Of a stretch of DNA of 64,000 nt, positions 41,601 through 51,100 are shown piece by piece. A model generated the notes under the pieces. That model worked only from the letters and a program-made list of their open reading frames with translations. It was not told the origin of the DNA and made no database searches. Source of the DNA: Dyella_A ginsengisoli (lineage in GTDB: Bacteria; Pseudomonadota; Gammaproteobacteria; Xanthomonadales; Rhodanobacteraceae); the NCBI RefSeq assembly GCF_044904665.1, contig NZ_JADIKM010000002.1:248001-312000 (forward strand), read 5' to 3'. Every line of letters starts with the position of its first letter. The first letter of the stretch is position 1. The position numbers and the translations under genes were made by a program.

Positions 41601-43368
41601 TCTGGTCGAAGCCTTCCTGCTCGAACGGCGTGCCCTCGATGCGCAGCCACACCTCGCCACCGTCCAGCCGCTGTGCCGGCACCTCGAACACGGCGCGTCC
41701 GCTGCGGGCGAACGCCTCCGCGATGCGCGCGGGAATCGCCTCGCCCTCCTGCCGGTCGGCGTAGAGCTCGAGCGCGTTGCGGCCGATCAGCTCGTGCGGG
41801 TCGCGCGCGCCCAGCAGGCTGGCGGCGCGGTCGTTGGCGCGCGCCACCCGACGCTGGTTGAGCAGGATCACGCCCACCGTGGTGCTGTTGAGCATGGACA
41901 GGTTGAGCGCCTGGATCTCGCGCTCGCGGCGCAACAGGTCGATCCGGTCCAGGCCACGCGAGATGCTGCTGGCGAGCGCCTCCAGCACGGCCCGCAGCTC
42001 GGTGTCGAAGACATCCTCCTCGGCGTGATAGACGGTGAATACCGCCCACATCACTCCACCGCGGCGGATCGGCAAGGTGGCGCTGGCGGCAATCCCGAAG
42101 CGCGCCGCCAGCGCATGCCACGGTGCCAGGAAGCTGCTGCGCAGGACGGAGCGGTTGTAGTAGCTGCGGCCCTCGCGCCAGGTGCGCCCGCTGGCGCCGT
42201 TGCCCTCCGGCACGGCCGGGTTCTCGCTCACCCGCAGCTCGCCGGCGTATCCGCTGGCCTCGCCGGCGCTGGCCAGAAACTCGAACCAGCCGTCGCGGCC
42301 CGGGCGACCGATCCACGCCAGCTTGAGATCGGCACGGCTGACCGCCAGCTCGCAGATCCGCTGCAGCAGTGCGTGCTCGTCGTCGTGACTGGCCACGCAC
42401 TCGGTGACTTCCGCGAGCAGCGCGTTGAAGTCGGACAGCCGGCGGCTCGTGCTGATGTCGACTTCCATCAGCATGGCGCCCTCGCAACGGCCGTCCGCGT
42501 CGCGCAGCGGCGTGCCGGTGAGCTGCACGGTGTAGGGATGGCCGTCGCGCCGGTAATTCACCAGCACCGCATGGAAGTCACGGCCGGCGGCGATCGCCTG
42601 GTGCAGGTTGTCGAGCACCGCCGGGTCGCTTCGCTCGCCCAGCAGCACATCGCGCCGCAGGCGGCCGACCAGCTCCGCCGCCTCGTAGCCGCCGAGCTGG
42701 CGCATGCCGTCGTTGATCCACTGGATCCGGCCGGCCTGGTCGGTGATCACCGCACCGGCCGGCGCCCGTGCTGCCACCAGGGCCATGCGGCGCAGCTCGG
42801 TTTCGTCGGCGCGGCGACGCTCGCGCTCCTGCTCCTGGTCGAGCAGCAGGCCGATGGCGCTGGCGCCCAGCTCCATCAACTGGCGCTGGAAGCGTGTGGG
42901 CAGACGCTCATCGAACGAAGTCAGCGCGAAGGTGCCCACGATCTCGTTCGAGCGCGCGCGTACCGGAGACGACCAGCACGCACGAATGCCGTGCTCGGCG
43001 GCCGCCGGCCGCACCGACGACCAGCGCGGATCGTTCAGCGCATCGCCGACGTAGGTGGGCTGCCCGGACCACGCCGCATGCGCGCACGAGCCCGCATCCG
43101 GGCCTGGCGCCACATGGTTCAGCCGATCCAGCACCGCGGCGGGCACGCTCGGCGCGCAGGCAAAGTACAGCCGGCCCGAAGCATCCAGCCGCATCACCGT
43201 GGCGACCAGCCCCGGCGCGGTGGCCTCGAACAGGCGGCAGGCCGACTCCATGCGAGCAGCGAGAGCGCCGTCGCGGGCCACGATATCCAGCACGCCCCGC
43301 TGCAGTTCAAGCAGCTGGACGAGTTGCTCCTGCGAAATCTGTCCCGGATCGGTCGACGGCGCGAGCAT
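38623..43368 (-). CDS. Multi-sensor GGDEF-globin-GAF-EAL cyclic-di-GMP protein
   Basis: About 1581 residues from ATG 43368; a GTG at 43473 would add 35. Order (residues from 43368): GAF (about 25-180), PAS (195-310), GAF (315-480), PAS (490-600), PAS (610-725), GGDEF (730-890, intact GGDEF at 811-815, no RxxD inhibition site five residues before it), a globin-coupled-sensor-like domain (about 920-1060; Tyr944 and His1000 match the distal Tyr and proximal His of E. coli DosC), a GAF-like region (1075-1230), EAL (1245-1485; EAL at 1278-1280, DDLGSGYSS, VVVEGLED, RPMP), and a His/Cys-containing tail. Both catalytic domains look potentially active. No transmembrane helix seen, so cytosolic. Probably turns cyclic-di-GMP up or down in response to O2 or other small ligands. 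Confidence 0.9.
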   Translation of the reverse strand: MLAPSTDPGQISQEQLVQLLELQRGVLDIVARDGALAARMESACRLFEATAPGLVATVMRLDASGRLYFACAPSVPAAVLDRLNHVAPGPDAGSCAHAAWSGQPTYVGDALNDPRWSSVRPAAAEHGIRACWSSPVRARSNEIVGTFALTSFDERLPTRFQRQLMELGASAIGLLLDQEQERERRRADETELRRMALVAARAPAGAVITDQAGRIQWINDGMRQLGGYEAAELVGRLRRDVLLGERSDPAVLDNLHQAIAAGRDFHAVLVNYRRDGHPYTVQLTGTPLRDADGRCEGAMLMEVDISTSRRLSDFNALLAEVTECVASHDDEHALLQRICELAVSRADLKLAWIGRPGRDGWFEFLASAGEASGYAGELRVSENPAVPEGNGASGRTWREGRSYYNRSVLRSSFLAPWHALAARFGIAASATLPIRRGGVMWAVFTVYHAEEDVFDTELRAVLEALASSISRGLDRIDLLRREREIQALNLSMLNSTTVGVILLNQRRVARANDRAASLLGARDPHELIGRNALELYADRQEGEAIPARIAEAFARSGRAVFEVPAQRLDGGEVWLRIEGTPFEQEGFDQIWSLVDITEQRQAVAAQALMARALASVKEGVIITDAAQRIVYINYAFEELTGYEFEEMRGRNCNVLQGADTDQRTRRRIREALGAGRSFEGEILNYRKDGTTFWNLLAITPLRDAAGAISHFVGAQRNIDDIRALRDRLEHLAFHDDLTGLPNRRELDRHLPEAIAAAVATGTTLAVGKIDLDDFKTVNDAWGHAVGDQLLQRLAARMLGQVHPGDLLVRVGGDEFVVVFEGLPVDDAQAALERRIAHLGEAFAGSVGLSTEIAAELSPSMGVALLAVDGSEGGGLLRAADEALYRAKSSKRSRPRWWVLHGAALEADGNVEQSLDPYGAEAAALLGKMQGHLDAVLERFIENFYQRLGDEPEAREILDCLLPEDIDHLRVRQCAHLRSLVAADATRERLDEASHLLGRVHALVGIDSVYLVRWMAVYREMVSKHFNAQPMRARERYQLMQVVEQRIQDDMQAQLHAQAQTQAQFVALVMQALPGAGASWNSTMSRELAELAQMPGIGCAMLLRQSSQGVFSIEASAGRLAPSVMRIFAAAERTDGSSTLSPPEGSLLMQAWESATICVSPSLLHDRHLAGWGALAEQLATLGLRTGMHVPVLDGQGQPVAMLSVLGRFPHQFANPTMQQFNRNLQQRWSEIWQRSSRPPPPVSQEQAIVYRERLFKGGLAMYVQPVVDLHDGHLAKVEALARLVLEDGSVIGPDAFIPLLRHAELDRLFLLGLDAALAALVEWESQGLVLDVALNLPPQTLVDPACATWVAEALGRHRVAAHRLTLEVLESQRLDELARDAGVQRLIALGVQLAMDDLGSGYSSLRRLASLPFSTIKVDQDLLKRLRQDPIQTISLMSAVIQMGRDFGCDVVVEGLEDRGMIEVARLLGARYGQGFGLARPMPCGDLVGWSRRYRPETAPAPISTGIAAVAFQWWSIRHRPLHASALDSCPMTPVLAALGDEATIAVRLHDCVHRDSHDDVAARDLLDGLESLVRASARPA

Positions 43369-43473
43369 CGAGGGGAGTGCTTTGGAGGGCGGTAAGGCCA
43401 GAATCCCCCGTTGCGGGCGCGCGCGCAAACTATTTCGCGCGGACGCCCCGCCACCCGTCGGCGTGGGGCGCAC

Positions 43474-43586
43474 AGCTGATGCCCGGCTGAGCGCCTAACG
43501 GGAGTTTTATTGGCCCGCCGACCGCGTTTCGGTAAGCTCCCCGGGCTTTTCCGGCCACATGGCAGGGGCTTTCCCGGGGATCTTCT
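43474..43586. other. Divergent region upstream of GGDEF-EAL gene and ndvB-like gene
   Basis: Short divergent gap. The only A+T-richer part is around 43500-43515 (GGGAGTTTTATTGG), where promoters may lie. No confident promoter boxes or operator palindromes seen. Confidence 0.35.
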
Positions 43587-46205
43587 TTGAGCGCCACACC
43601 AGCAACGAACGACAGTCGCCATCCCCTGCTGGTTGCCCTCCTGCTTGCCCTGGTCGTGGCCGCGATGAACATCGGCCTGTGGTGGTGGGGCAACCAGCCG
43701 CACGGTCCGGACGAGTGGCACGGGCCGATCAACGGCTTCTCGGTGTCAGTGTTCCAGCGCTACCAGAACCCGCTCAAGCAGGACTTCCCCAGCGACGCAC
43801 AGATCGACAGCGACCTGAAGCTGCTGCGCAAGTACACCGGCCGCATCCGCACCTACACCACCCAGGAGAACCCGCAGATCTACCGCCTGGCGCGGCAGGA
43901 CGGGCTCAAGGTGATGGCCGGCGCCAACATCGACACCCGCCAGCGCAACAACGAGCGCGAGATCGACCAGCTGATCGCGCTGGCCAACCGCTACCCGAAC
44001 ACCATCGAGCGGGTGATCGTGGGCAACGAGGTGCTGTTTCGCGGCGATCTGCCGGTGGAACAGATGATCCGCTACCTCGACCGCGTGCGTGCCCACGTGC
44101 GCCAGCCGGTGTCGATCGCCGAGCCGGACTACATCTGGATCAAGTATCCGGAGCTGGCCGAGCACGTGGACTTCATCACCATCCACCTGTTCCCGTTCTG
44201 GAACGGCATCGGCACCAACGTGGACCCCGACCGCGACGATGCGCTGAACGCCGCCCTCGGCGCCTACGACAATATCCAGCGGCTGTATCCAGGCCGGCAC
44301 ATCGTGGTCGGCGAGATCGGCTGGCCGTCCAACGGCGACCGCCAGAAATACGCGCGCCCGTCGGTGTCCAACGAGGCGATCTTCATCCGCCACTGGCTCA
44401 ACGCGGCCAAGGTGCGGAATATCGACTACTACCTGCTGGAAGCGTTCGACCAGCCGTGGAAGGAGAACCTAGGCGAGGGCCGCACCGGAGCGTACTGGGG
44501 CATGTTCAATGCCGACCGGCAGATGAAGTTCCCGTTCACCGGGCCGGTCACCGAGGACACCGCCTGGCCGTGGAAGGCGCTGGCCGCCAGCCTGCTGGCA
44601 CTGATCCCGATGCTGTGGTTCGGCCGGCGCTTCAGCCGCTTCAAGCTGATGGGCCGCTTCTTCTTCGCCGCGCTGATCCAGCTCGCCTGCGGGCTGATCG
44701 TGTGGTCGTCCACGCTGCCGTTCAATTTCTATTTGAGCTGGATCGACTGGACCATGCTCACGCTGTTGTTCCCGGCGCAGATCGCGATCCTGGCGATCCT
44801 GCTGATCAACGGCTTCGAGTTCACCGAGGTGTTGTGGCGCCGGGGCTGGATCCGCCATGCCGGCATGCTGCGCCCCGACCCGCCGGAAAAGCAGCCGTTC
44901 GTGTCGATCCACCTGGCCTGCTACAACGAGCCGCCGGAGATGGTGCAGATCACGCTCGATTCGCTGGCCGCGCTCGACTACGACAACTTCGAAGTGCTGG
45001 TGATCGACAACAACACCAAGAACCCGGACATCTGGAAACCGGTCCAGGCCTACTGCGAGCAGCTCGGCCCGCGTTTCCGCTTCTTCCACCTGGAGCCGTG
45101 GCCGGGCTTCAAGGCCGGTGCACTGAACTTCGGCCTGAAGGAAACCGACCCGCGCGCCGACGTGGTGGCGGTGATCGATGCCGACTACGAGGTGCGCCAC
45201 GACTGGCTGTCCACCCTCACCGGCTACTTCCACGACCCGAAGGTGGCGGTGGTGCAGTGCCCGCAGGCGCATCGCGATTTCGAGCACAACCGCTTCCGCC
45301 GCATGACCGCGTGGGAGTTCGACGGCTTCTTCCGTATCGGCATGCACCACCGCAACGAGCGCAACGCGATCATCCAGCACGGCACCATGACCATGGTCCG
45401 GCGCAGCGCGCTGGAAGGCACCGGCGGCTGGTCCGAATGGACCATCTGCGAGGACGCCGAGCTGGGCCTGCGCCTGATGCACGCCGGCTACGAGCTGGTC
45501 TACGTCGACGAGCTGATGGGCAAGGGCCTCACCCCGGCCGACTTCAAGGCGTACAAGAGCCAGCGCTACCGCTGGGCGTTCGGCGCAATGCAGATCCTCA
45601 AGGGCCGCTGGAGCTGGATGGTGAAGAAGGGGCCGCTCTCGGCCGGCCAGCGATTCCACTTCCTCACCGGCTGGTTCAGCTGGTTCGCCGACGCGCTGCA
45701 TCTGATCTTCACGCTGATGGCATTGTTCTGGACCGCCGGCATGGTGGCCTATCCGCAGTACTTCGCCCTGCCGATGCAGCTGTTCCTGATTCCGGTGATC
45801 GGCTTCTTCTTCGCCAAGGCGATCTTCGGCATCGTGCTTTACCGCGCGCGCGTGCCGTGCAGCTGGTACGACACGCTGATGGCCTCGCTGGCCAGCATGA
45901 GCCTGAGCCACGCGATCGCCCGCGGCATCCTGCACGGGCTCACCCGCGAGAAGACCTCGTTCGTGGTGACCGCCAAGAGCCGGCGGCTGGGCGAGTCGGG
46001 CTTTGCCGCCTTCGCCCCGGTGCGCGAGGAGCTGCTGATGGCGCTGGCGCTGGTGGGCTGCATCGTCGGCATGGCGCTGTCCTACGGCACGCGCTACATC
46101 GAGGGCACGCTGTGGATGTTCATCCTCGGCGCGCAGTCGATCCCGTATTTCTCGGCGGTGATCGGCGCGTGGATCGCGCACAAGGCGGGCGACAAGGCCG
46201 GCTGA
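43587..46205 (+). CDS. NdvB-like beta-glucan synthase (GH17-like plus GT2)
   Basis: 872 residues, close to Pseudomonas aeruginosa NdvB (about 880), which makes cyclic beta-1,3-glucans tied to biofilm antibiotic tolerance. N-terminal membrane anchor (about 13-33); periplasmic GH17-like domain (45-320) with both acid residues in place, Glu148 (VGNE) and Glu243 (GEIGWPS); two or three helices (330-410); a cytosolic GT2 domain with DAD (531-533), ED (622-623) and QRYRW (659-663); then more helices. Start is TTG at 43587 with GGGGA six bases upstream; the next Met would delete half the anchor. Synthase and transglycosylase-like activities in one chain are as in NdvB. Confidence 0.85.
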   Translation: MSATPATNDSRHPLLVALLLALVVAAMNIGLWWWGNQPHGPDEWHGPINGFSVSVFQRYQNPLKQDFPSDAQIDSDLKLLRKYTGRIRTYTTQENPQIYRLARQDGLKVMAGANIDTRQRNNEREIDQLIALANRYPNTIERVIVGNEVLFRGDLPVEQMIRYLDRVRAHVRQPVSIAEPDYIWIKYPELAEHVDFITIHLFPFWNGIGTNVDPDRDDALNAALGAYDNIQRLYPGRHIVVGEIGWPSNGDRQKYARPSVSNEAIFIRHWLNAAKVRNIDYYLLEAFDQPWKENLGEGRTGAYWGMFNADRQMKFPFTGPVTEDTAWPWKALAASLLALIPMLWFGRRFSRFKLMGRFFFAALIQLACGLIVWSSTLPFNFYLSWIDWTMLTLLFPAQIAILAILLINGFEFTEVLWRRGWIRHAGMLRPDPPEKQPFVSIHLACYNEPPEMVQITLDSLAALDYDNFEVLVIDNNTKNPDIWKPVQAYCEQLGPRFRFFHLEPWPGFKAGALNFGLKETDPRADVVAVIDADYEVRHDWLSTLTGYFHDPKVAVVQCPQAHRDFEHNRFRRMTAWEFDGFFRIGMHHRNERNAIIQHGTMTMVRRSALEGTGGWSEWTICEDAELGLRLMHAGYELVYVDELMGKGLTPADFKAYKSQRYRWAFGAMQILKGRWSWMVKKGPLSAGQRFHFLTGWFSWFADALHLIFTLMALFWTAGMVAYPQYFALPMQLFLIPVIGFFFAKAIFGIVLYRARVPCSWYDTLMASLASMSLSHAIARGILHGLTREKTSFVVTAKSRRLGESGFAAFAPVREELLMALALVGCIVGMALSYGTRYIEGTLWMFILGAQSIPYFSAVIGAWIAHKAGDKAG

Positions 46206-46337
46206 ACGGCCGATTCCATCGCGCGCGGCGACGCGGGCCGGGAGCGGCCTGCGCCGCCGCGTTCATCGGATGCGCACCTGCGCTCCGGTAAGCTGCCACG
46301 CCGCATTCGCCATCCGACAAGGACGTAGCCTCACGTC

Positions 46338-48101
46338 ATGCGCCGCCTCCGACGCCTGAGCCTGCTCGCCCTGCTCGCCCTGCTTCCCGCGGCGGCGCAG
46401 GCGAGTGTGACGCTGGTGGTCGACGGCGTGGGCGATGACCTCAAGGGCGCGGTCACGGCCGGCGTGGAGCTGTCGCAGTACGCCACGCGCGAGGTAAGCG
46501 CCGCACAGGTACGTCGCCTCTATGACCGCGCTCCCGATCAGGTGCGCGCGGCGCTGCGCCCCTACGGCTATTACGAGGCCTCGGTCGATGCGGACCTGCA
46601 GCCGGTCGGCAAGGACTGGCGCGTCACGCTGCACGTGAAACCCGGCGAGCCGGTGAAGATCACCGGGGTGAACGTGGCGCTCGACGCCGGCGCCGCCGCG
46701 ATCGGCCCGATCCGCGGCGCCCAGCGCGCGATCGAGAAGCTCAAGGGACAGACGCTCAACCACGGCGCCTACGCCGCCGCGCGCGACGCGCTGAGCGGCC
46801 AGCTCACCGCGCACGGCTTCCTCGGCGCGAAGCTGGTCACGCATCGGGTGGAGGTGACTCGCGCCAGTCACAGCGCGGTGATCCGCCTGGCGTGGGAAGC
46901 CGGTCCGCGCTACCGCTTCGGCGCGGTGCACTTCGAGGGCTCGCAATTCCGCGAAGGCTTTCTCGATCGCTACGTACCGTTCAAGCCCGGCGACTACTTT
47001 TCGCAGGACCAGCTGCTGGACCTGCAGCAGGCGCTCAACGGCGCGGACTACTTCTCGGTGGTCAACGTGCTACCCAACGTGGACGACGCCAAAGACGGCA
47101 CGGTCACCGTCAAGGTCGAGCTGGTGCCGGCCAAGCGCACCGTCTACACCGGCGGACCGTTCATCGGTACCGACACCGGCTTCGGCCTGCGCGGCGGTAT
47201 CGAAAAGCGCTGGGTCAACGACCGCGGCCACACCTGGAAGAACGAGCTGGTGGTGGCGCAGCGGTTGAAGACGCTGTCCACGCTGTATTCCATTCCCCTG
47301 CCCGGCCCCAACCAGCGCAGCCTCAATGTCGGCGCCAATTTCCGCGATGCCAACACCACCACCTCGCAGTCGCGCACGCTGGAGCTGGTCGGCAACGAAA
47401 CCCGCCTGTGGCACGGCTGGACACGTACGCTGGGCGCGCACGCGCTGATCGGCACGTTCACCGTGGGCAAGCGCGGCAACGAGCCGGACAACGCGCCCGG
47501 CATCGAGCGCGGGCGCAGCAAGCTGCTGTTCGCCGAAGCCGCGCTGGCGCGCAAGAAGGGCGACAACCCGATCTTCGTGCGCAAGGGCTGGTCGGTGAAC
47601 CTGGCCGTGCGCAGCACTGCGGGCACGCTGCTGTCGGACACGCGCTTCACCCAGCTCACCGCCGACGCCAAGTGGATCCGCGCCTTCAAGGGCCGCAACC
47701 GGCTGATCCTGCGCGGCAGCGCCGGCATCACCTCCACCGGCAACTTCGACGCGCTGCCGCCGCAGCTGCGCTTCTTCGCCGGCGGCGACCGCTCGGTGCG
47801 CGGCTACGGCTTCCAGTCGATCGGGCCGAAGAACAGCTATGGCCGCGTGATCGGCGGGCGCAACCTGCTGGTGGCCAGCACCGAGGTGGAGCACTATTTC
47901 ACGAAGAACTGGGGCATGGCCGCGTTCGTCGATGCCGGCAACGCGTTCAGCGGCACCGACTACCGGCCCAAGATCGGCGCGGGCCTGGGCGTACGCTGGC
48001 TGTCGCCGGTGGGCATGATCCGCGTCGACCTGGGCACCCCGGTGCACAGTACCGAGAAGCACGGCATCGAGCTGCACATCGTGATCGGACCGGATCTGTG
48101 A
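46338..48101 (+). CDS. tamA: Translocation and assembly module outer-membrane subunit TamA
   Basis: 587-residue Omp85-family protein. Signal peptide (cleavage near AAAQAS, residue 22), three POTRA-like domains (about 25-265; LRPYGYYEASVDADL is the usual POTRA1 motif), and a 16-strand barrel (about 270-587; FIGTDTGFGLRGGIEKRW, and the lid-lock motif in FFAGGDRSVRGYGFQSIGP). Works with TamB in outer-membrane protein insertion and phospholipid homeostasis. tamB follows after ten bases. Confidence 0.93.
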   Translation: MRRLRRLSLLALLALLPAAAQASVTLVVDGVGDDLKGAVTAGVELSQYATREVSAAQVRRLYDRAPDQVRAALRPYGYYEASVDADLQPVGKDWRVTLHVKPGEPVKITGVNVALDAGAAAIGPIRGAQRAIEKLKGQTLNHGAYAAARDALSGQLTAHGFLGAKLVTHRVEVTRASHSAVIRLAWEAGPRYRFGAVHFEGSQFREGFLDRYVPFKPGDYFSQDQLLDLQQALNGADYFSVVNVLPNVDDAKDGTVTVKVELVPAKRTVYTGGPFIGTDTGFGLRGGIEKRWVNDRGHTWKNELVVAQRLKTLSTLYSIPLPGPNQRSLNVGANFRDANTTTSQSRTLELVGNETRLWHGWTRTLGAHALIGTFTVGKRGNEPDNAPGIERGRSKLLFAEAALARKKGDNPIFVRKGWSVNLAVRSTAGTLLSDTRFTQLTADAKWIRAFKGRNRLILRGSAGITSTGNFDALPPQLRFFAGGDRSVRGYGFQSIGPKNSYGRVIGGRNLLVASTEVEHYFTKNWGMAAFVDAGNAFSGTDYRPKIGAGLGVRWLSPVGMIRVDLGTPVHSTEKHGIELHIVIGPDL

Positions 48102-48111
48102 GGAGGCGCGC

Positions 48112-51100
48112 ATGACCGACGCAGCCACCCCGTCCACCACCGTCCGCCGCCGCTGGCCGCGCGTGCTCGCGCTGGGCCTGCTCGTATTGATCGCGCTGCT
48201 CGGCGCCGCCGGCTTCTGGCTGCTCGGCACCGGGGCGGGCCTGCGCTTTGCGCTGGCGCGCGCTACGAGCGCCACCGGCGGCGCGCTGCAGGTGGGCCAG
48301 GCGCAAGGGCGGCTGGTCGGTCCGCTGACGCTGCACGATCTGCGTTATCGCGGCGCCAGCGGCCTCGACGTGCACGTGGCGCAGGCGCGGGTCGACCTGG
48401 CCGTGTGGCCACTGCTGCGCCGGCAATTGCACCTGCTCGACCTGCAGGCCGACGGCATCGTCGTGGCGCTGGCGCCAGCGGCGCCGCCGACTGCCAGCGA
48501 ATCCAGCTTCAGCCTGCGACCACCGCTGGACATCGTGGTCGATCGCGCCCACGTGGGCAGCGTGCGCATCACCCAGCCCGATCGCAACGGGAAGGCGCAA
48601 GCGTTGTTCGCCTCCGACCGGCTCGACCTGGCCGGTGCCTGGACCCACGACGGCCTGCGCCTGCACCAGCTCGACCTGCGCGGCCCCGACGGCAACATGC
48701 AATTGACCGGCGAGCTGGCCGTCGGCGGCGACTATCGCGGCCGCGGCGAAGGGCGCTTCGACTGGAGCGTGGCCAAGGTGAAGTACGCCGGCTCGTTCCA
48801 GGCCCGCAGCGACGGCCAGCAGGCGCACCTCACGCTGGCGCTCACCCAGCCGGCCGCGGCCACGCTGAAGCTGTCGCTGGCGCCGCGCGGCGACTATCCG
48901 TGGACGGCCACGCTCGACGCGCCGCGCTTCGACCCCGCGCCGCTGCTCGGCCCCGACTCGACGATCACCGCCCTGGCCGCCTCGCTGCAGGCCAGCGGCG
49001 ACCGTCGCGGCGGGAGCGTGGAGGGGCGCGTCGATCTCAACGATTACACCGTGCAGCTCAAGCCGCTGCGCGCACGCTTCAGCGACAACTTCGACACCTT
49101 GCAACTTGAGCAGCTGACGCTTTCCTCGCCGCAGATTCCCGGCCAGCTCGATGCCAGCGGCCTCGTCCAGCTGTCCGTCGCACCGGTCACCGCCGCGCTG
49201 GACCTGCGCTGGAAGGGCGTAACGCTGCCGACCGGGCTGGTCGGCCAGCCGCTTGCCAGCGAGGGCCATCTTTCCGCCAAGGGCAGCGCCGCGCAGTACC
49301 ACGCCAGCGGCGAGCTCGCGGTCGGCCCGCCGGGGCAGATGGCGCAGCTGGCGCTGGACCTGGACGGCACGCCGCGGCAGATCGCCCTGCATACGCTGCG
49401 CGTGGTGCAGGCCAAGGGCCACCTCGATGCCTCCGGCACGCTGACCCTGCAGCCGGCGCTCGCCTGGCAACTGCAGGCCACTGCCGAGCGGTTCGATCCC
49501 GGCCAGCTGTTCGCCGGCTGGAGCGGCGCGCTCGACGCCGACCTTGCCAGCACCGGCTCACGGCAAGCACAGGGGCTGGATGCCACGCTGGACCTGCGCC
49601 GACTCGACGGCACACTGCGCCAGCGCTCGGTACGTGGACGCGGCCGACTGCACCTCTCACCGGCGCAGGTGCTCGACGGCACGCTCGAGCTCGCCTCCGG
49701 CAGCAGCACGGTGCGTCTCGCCGCCAGGCCAGGCGCCAGCAACGACGCCGAGCTCACGCTGGCGATCGCCTCGCTGGCCGACTGGCTGCCCGAAGCGGGC
49801 GGACGTCTGGACGGCCATCTCGCCATCCGCGGCAAGATCCCGCGGCTCAGCGTGAACGGCACGCTGCAGGGCCAGCGCCTGCGCTGGCAGCAGCAGCATC
49901 TGGACGCGCTGCGGCTGATCGTCGGCGTGCCCGACGTCAGCGCTCCCAGCGGCAAGCTCGACGTGGACGGTCGCGGCCTGCTGGTGGCCGGCGGCCTCGC
50001 CTTCGACCGCCTGCACCTGCTCGCCGAAGGCAGCCAGGCGACCCATCGGCTCGCGCTGCAGGCCGACGGCCGCCAGCTGTCGGTGAACCTGGCCCTGGAC
50101 GGTTCACTGAAGAACGGCGCGTGGAGCGCCACGCTGGGCCGGCTCGACCTCGCCCCGCAGGGCCTGCCGCGCTGGCGCCTGCAGCAGCCCACCGCGCTGG
50201 CTTATCGCGACGGCGCGGCGAGCCTGGGCGAACTGTGCCTCAGCGCCGGCGATCCGCTGCTGTGCGCTTCCGGCCGCCGGGACAAGGCCGGCAATCTCGA
50301 CGCCAGCTACCGCCTGCGCGCCCTGCCGCTGGCACTGATCCTCAACGCCGCCGGCATGGCCGACCTGCCGCTGCGCGCCGATGGCAGCCTCGACGGTGAC
50401 GGCCAGCTGCGCCGCAGCGCGGGCGGCGCGCTCACCGGCCACGCCTCGATCCGCTCGGATGCCGGCACCGTCACCTACACCGATCATGCCGACCAGCCGC
50501 TGCTGGCCTATCGCCAGCTCGCCCTGCAGGCGCAGCTGGCGCCCGGCGACCAGCGCGCCACCGTGCATGCCGAGCTCGACCACGATGGCCGTCTGGACGG
50601 CCAGGTGAACATGCACGGCCCGGCACAGACGCTGGATGGAACATTGGACCTGCGCCTCAACCAGCTGGCCGCGGTCGAGCTGTTCACCAGCGAGCTGGCC
50701 AACGTGAAGGGCGCGCTGGCCGGGCATTTCACCATCGGCGGCACGCTCGACCGTCCCGCGCTCGGCGGCAACGCCCGCGTCGACGGCTTCGCCGCGGAAG
50801 TGCCTTCGGCCGGCCTCAAGCTCAGCGACGGCCAGGTCACCCTGACCACCGCCGACGCCCGCACGCTGCAGATCGATGGCCAGGTGCGCTCCGGCGAAGG
50901 CACGCTGGCGATCCAGGGCAGCGCCGGCCTGGCCGATGGCAGCACCGCCGAGCTCACCCTCAAGGGCAGCCGCTTCACGGCAGCGGACATTCCGGCGGCG
51001 AGAGTGGTGGTATCGCCCGACCTGGTGGTCAGGCGGGACGCGCAGGGCGTGGACATCACCGGCCGCGTTGCGCTGGATAGCGCCGACGTCGACCTGGCCA

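Noticed and set aside
38593..43395. 1600-codon open frame on the plus strand opposite the GGDEF-EAL gene
   Set aside because: It is a shadow of the high-GC minus-strand gene. The translation is rich in His/Gln/Arg/Ala with no domain, while the minus strand has clear PAS, GGDEF, globin and EAL motifs.
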